Below are positions 62,901 through 64,000 of a DNA stretch of 64,000 bases, in pieces. Origin of the DNA: Bacteroidota bacterium (GTDB lineage: Bacteria > Bacteroidota > Bacteroidia > Bacteroidales > UBA12077); contig JAHLLG010000002.1 in the NCBI GenBank assembly GCA_020444275.1, positions 1,041,991 to 1,105,990 of the forward strand, read 5' to 3'. The translations under genes and the position numbers were made by a program. Position 1 is the stretch's first letter; each line of letters starts with the position of its first letter. The notes beneath the pieces are model-generated. The model worked only from the letters and a program-made list of their open reading frames with translations. It was not told the DNA's origin and ran no database searches.

Positions 62901-64000
62901 TTAATTTTTAATATTTTCCTTTCTAAGTTTATCTATTATATCTGCACTAACCCACAATACATCTTCGTTTCCTCTTGATACAAAACGTGTAAAAAAGAGA
63001 TACTTACCATCTGGCGATACTTTAGGGAATCTCTCATATCCATTCGAATTAATAGATTCTCCAAGACTTACTGGATCCGTCCAACTTTTATCAGGCTTAA
63101 GGAAACTAATATATAAATCGCCATAATCATCCGTTGGAAGCATTCTTCTACGAGAAAAAATGAGATAAGACTCATCCGGGGCAATATAAGGTGTCCAGTT
63201 AAGAATACTATCCCCGGGAGTATTAATGTTTAATGGCAGTAATTCGGGTTTTTCATAATCTCCATTAATTAATTCAGTTCGATAAATAGCGTAATTATTC
63301 CTAAATCCTTCAGCATGGCCTAAAAAATAGATTGTGCCGTTACTAGCAATTGTAAGGTTATAGGCAAATTTCAAGTCAGGGAAACGTTCTATGAGACCAA
63401 GGTTTTTAATCTCACTCCAGTTTTCATCTAGTTTCTCAACAAAGCATACATGACCTTCTTTGTCTTCGCAACCAAAATATAGTCGCTCACCATCAGGAGC
63501 AAAAACAAATCCACCGCGATATGGTGTTTTTTCCGGTGTTGTCCATTTATCTCCAACCTGCTTCATAGTCAAACCAAAGATCTGAGTTTCTTTTCCACTT
63601 TGTCTATAATTTGATTGCCAAAAAACTTCGGAGCCATCCGGTGAAAAACTAGGTGATCCGTGTTCAACCGTACTGTCAACTGAAATAATATTTGGAGCAA
63701 AAACTACAGGAATATCGCCTGGGGGAGTTTGTCCAAAATAATCTCCTTTTAGATTAGAATGCAATTTTTTATAATATTTAGCTTTCAACTTGGCAAGAGT
63801 AAAAGCTAAACCACTATATACATCTGTATAAGGAACATGGCCTTCGTTTTTCAACACATCAATTTTCCAGTCCAAGTTTTCCGGAGCCTTATCTATTAAC
63901 AGTGAATCAAACTTTGGCATTGTTGTTTTTACGTTACTGTAATCGTCATTGCCATAAATCACATATAAGGTTTTGTCGAAACTTTGGATTGCATTAAAGA
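62901..64000 (-). CDS. Esterase-tail plus PD40 beta-propeller fusion, 5' end cut by window
   Basis: The reading frame stays open to the window edge (residues NAIQSFDKTLYVIYGNDDY come before the first possible internal start), so the N-terminus lies outside. The visible first ~75 residues look like the end of an IroE/Fes-like serine esterase (YVIYGNDDY, then LDWKIDVLKNEGHVPYTDVY, with the presumed catalytic His in EGHVP). The rest, from GQTPPGDIPVVFAPNIISVD on, is a PD40 propeller with blades SPSFSPDGSEVFWQSNY, FVFAPDGERLYFGCED, WTPYIAPDESYLIFSRRRM and FPKVSPDGKYLFFTRFVSR. It is paralogous to the downstream gene, which lacks the esterase part. Confidence 0.8.
   Translation of the reverse strand, partial: FNAIQSFDKTLYVIYGNDDYSNVKTTMPKFDSLLIDKAPENLDWKIDVLKNEGHVPYTDVYSGLAFTLAKLKAKYYKKLHSNLKGDYFGQTPPGDIPVVFAPNIISVDSTVEHGSPSFSPDGSEVFWQSNYRQSGKETQIFGLTMKQVGDKWTTPEKTPYRGGFVFAPDGERLYFGCEDKEGHVCFVEKLDENWSEIKNLGLIERFPDLKFAYNLTIASNGTIYFLGHAEGFRNNYAIYRTELINGDYEKPELLPLNINTPGDSILNWTPYIAPDESYLIFSRRRMLPTDDYGDLYISFLKPDKSWTDPVSLGESINSNGYERFPKVSPDGKYLFFTRFVSRGNEDVLWVSADIIDKLRKENIKN

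Overview
The window looks like chromosomal DNA of a marine or anaerobic member of the Bacteroidota, most likely near the Marinilabiliales/Bacteroidales. The evidence is AT-rich DNA, several promoters of the TTTG-N(23-25)-TAnnTTTG type, a type IX secretion (T9SS) C-terminal sorting domain, and many Bacteroidota-typical families (DUF4249, DUF2141, DUF6624, LPP20-like, PD40 proteins). The order-level placement is inference. No rRNA, tRNA, transposase, phage gene or CRISPR array was seen.

Layout. 1-2.0 kb: a truncated GH3 glycosidase and a DUF1338 enzyme on the minus strand. 2.1-3.8 kb: an ECF sigma factor, zinc-finger anti-sigma factor and Spy/CpxP-like protein on the plus strand. 3.9-22.8 kb: seven tightly spaced minus-strand genes (gaps 5, 1, 1, 13, 3 and 45 bp), ending in a strong hairpin. 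In transcription order they encode an MFS/HEAT/cNMP-like membrane protein, a membrane SpoIIE phosphatase, a protein with three TIR-like modules, a membrane-anchored STAND ATPase with WD40 repeats, an outer-membrane barrel, a propeller lipoprotein, and a 2308-residue T9SS-exported repeat protein. This is the best candidate for an undescribed system: cytoplasmic sensing and phospho-switching modules joined by gene order to an envelope and surface apparatus.

23-42.3 kb is a mixed region. It holds a queuosine-precursor transporter, an SCP2-flavodoxin fusion, an M14 peptidase with bacteriohemerythrin, two hydrolases, an OlsF-like two-domain acyltransferase, a hybrid histidine kinase with about 14 PAS domains, a small porin-like barrel, a CsgG/DUF1566 plus LPP20-like pair, and four small uncharacterised genes. 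42.8-45.2 kb: an FMN/4Fe-4S membrane protein and a flavin reductase-nitroreductase fusion form a redox pair.

45.4-55.2 kb: a seven-gene efflux operon (TolC, adaptor, ABC ATPase, two MacB-like permeases, OmpR-type regulator, short-loop histidine kinase) lies next to a lipoprotein/DUF2141/SDR set. The promoters of the two sets share a nearly identical 28-bp operator at exactly the same distance from the -7 box, so they probably form one regulon. This block is bracketed by two 105-bp imperfect direct repeats (45310-45414 and 55738-55842).

56-64 kb: an orphan FtsX-type permease, an orphan DUF4249 lipoprotein, a DUF6624/TPR protein, an esterase, and two tandem PD40 paralogues. The last one runs off the window and carries the tail of an esterase domain.
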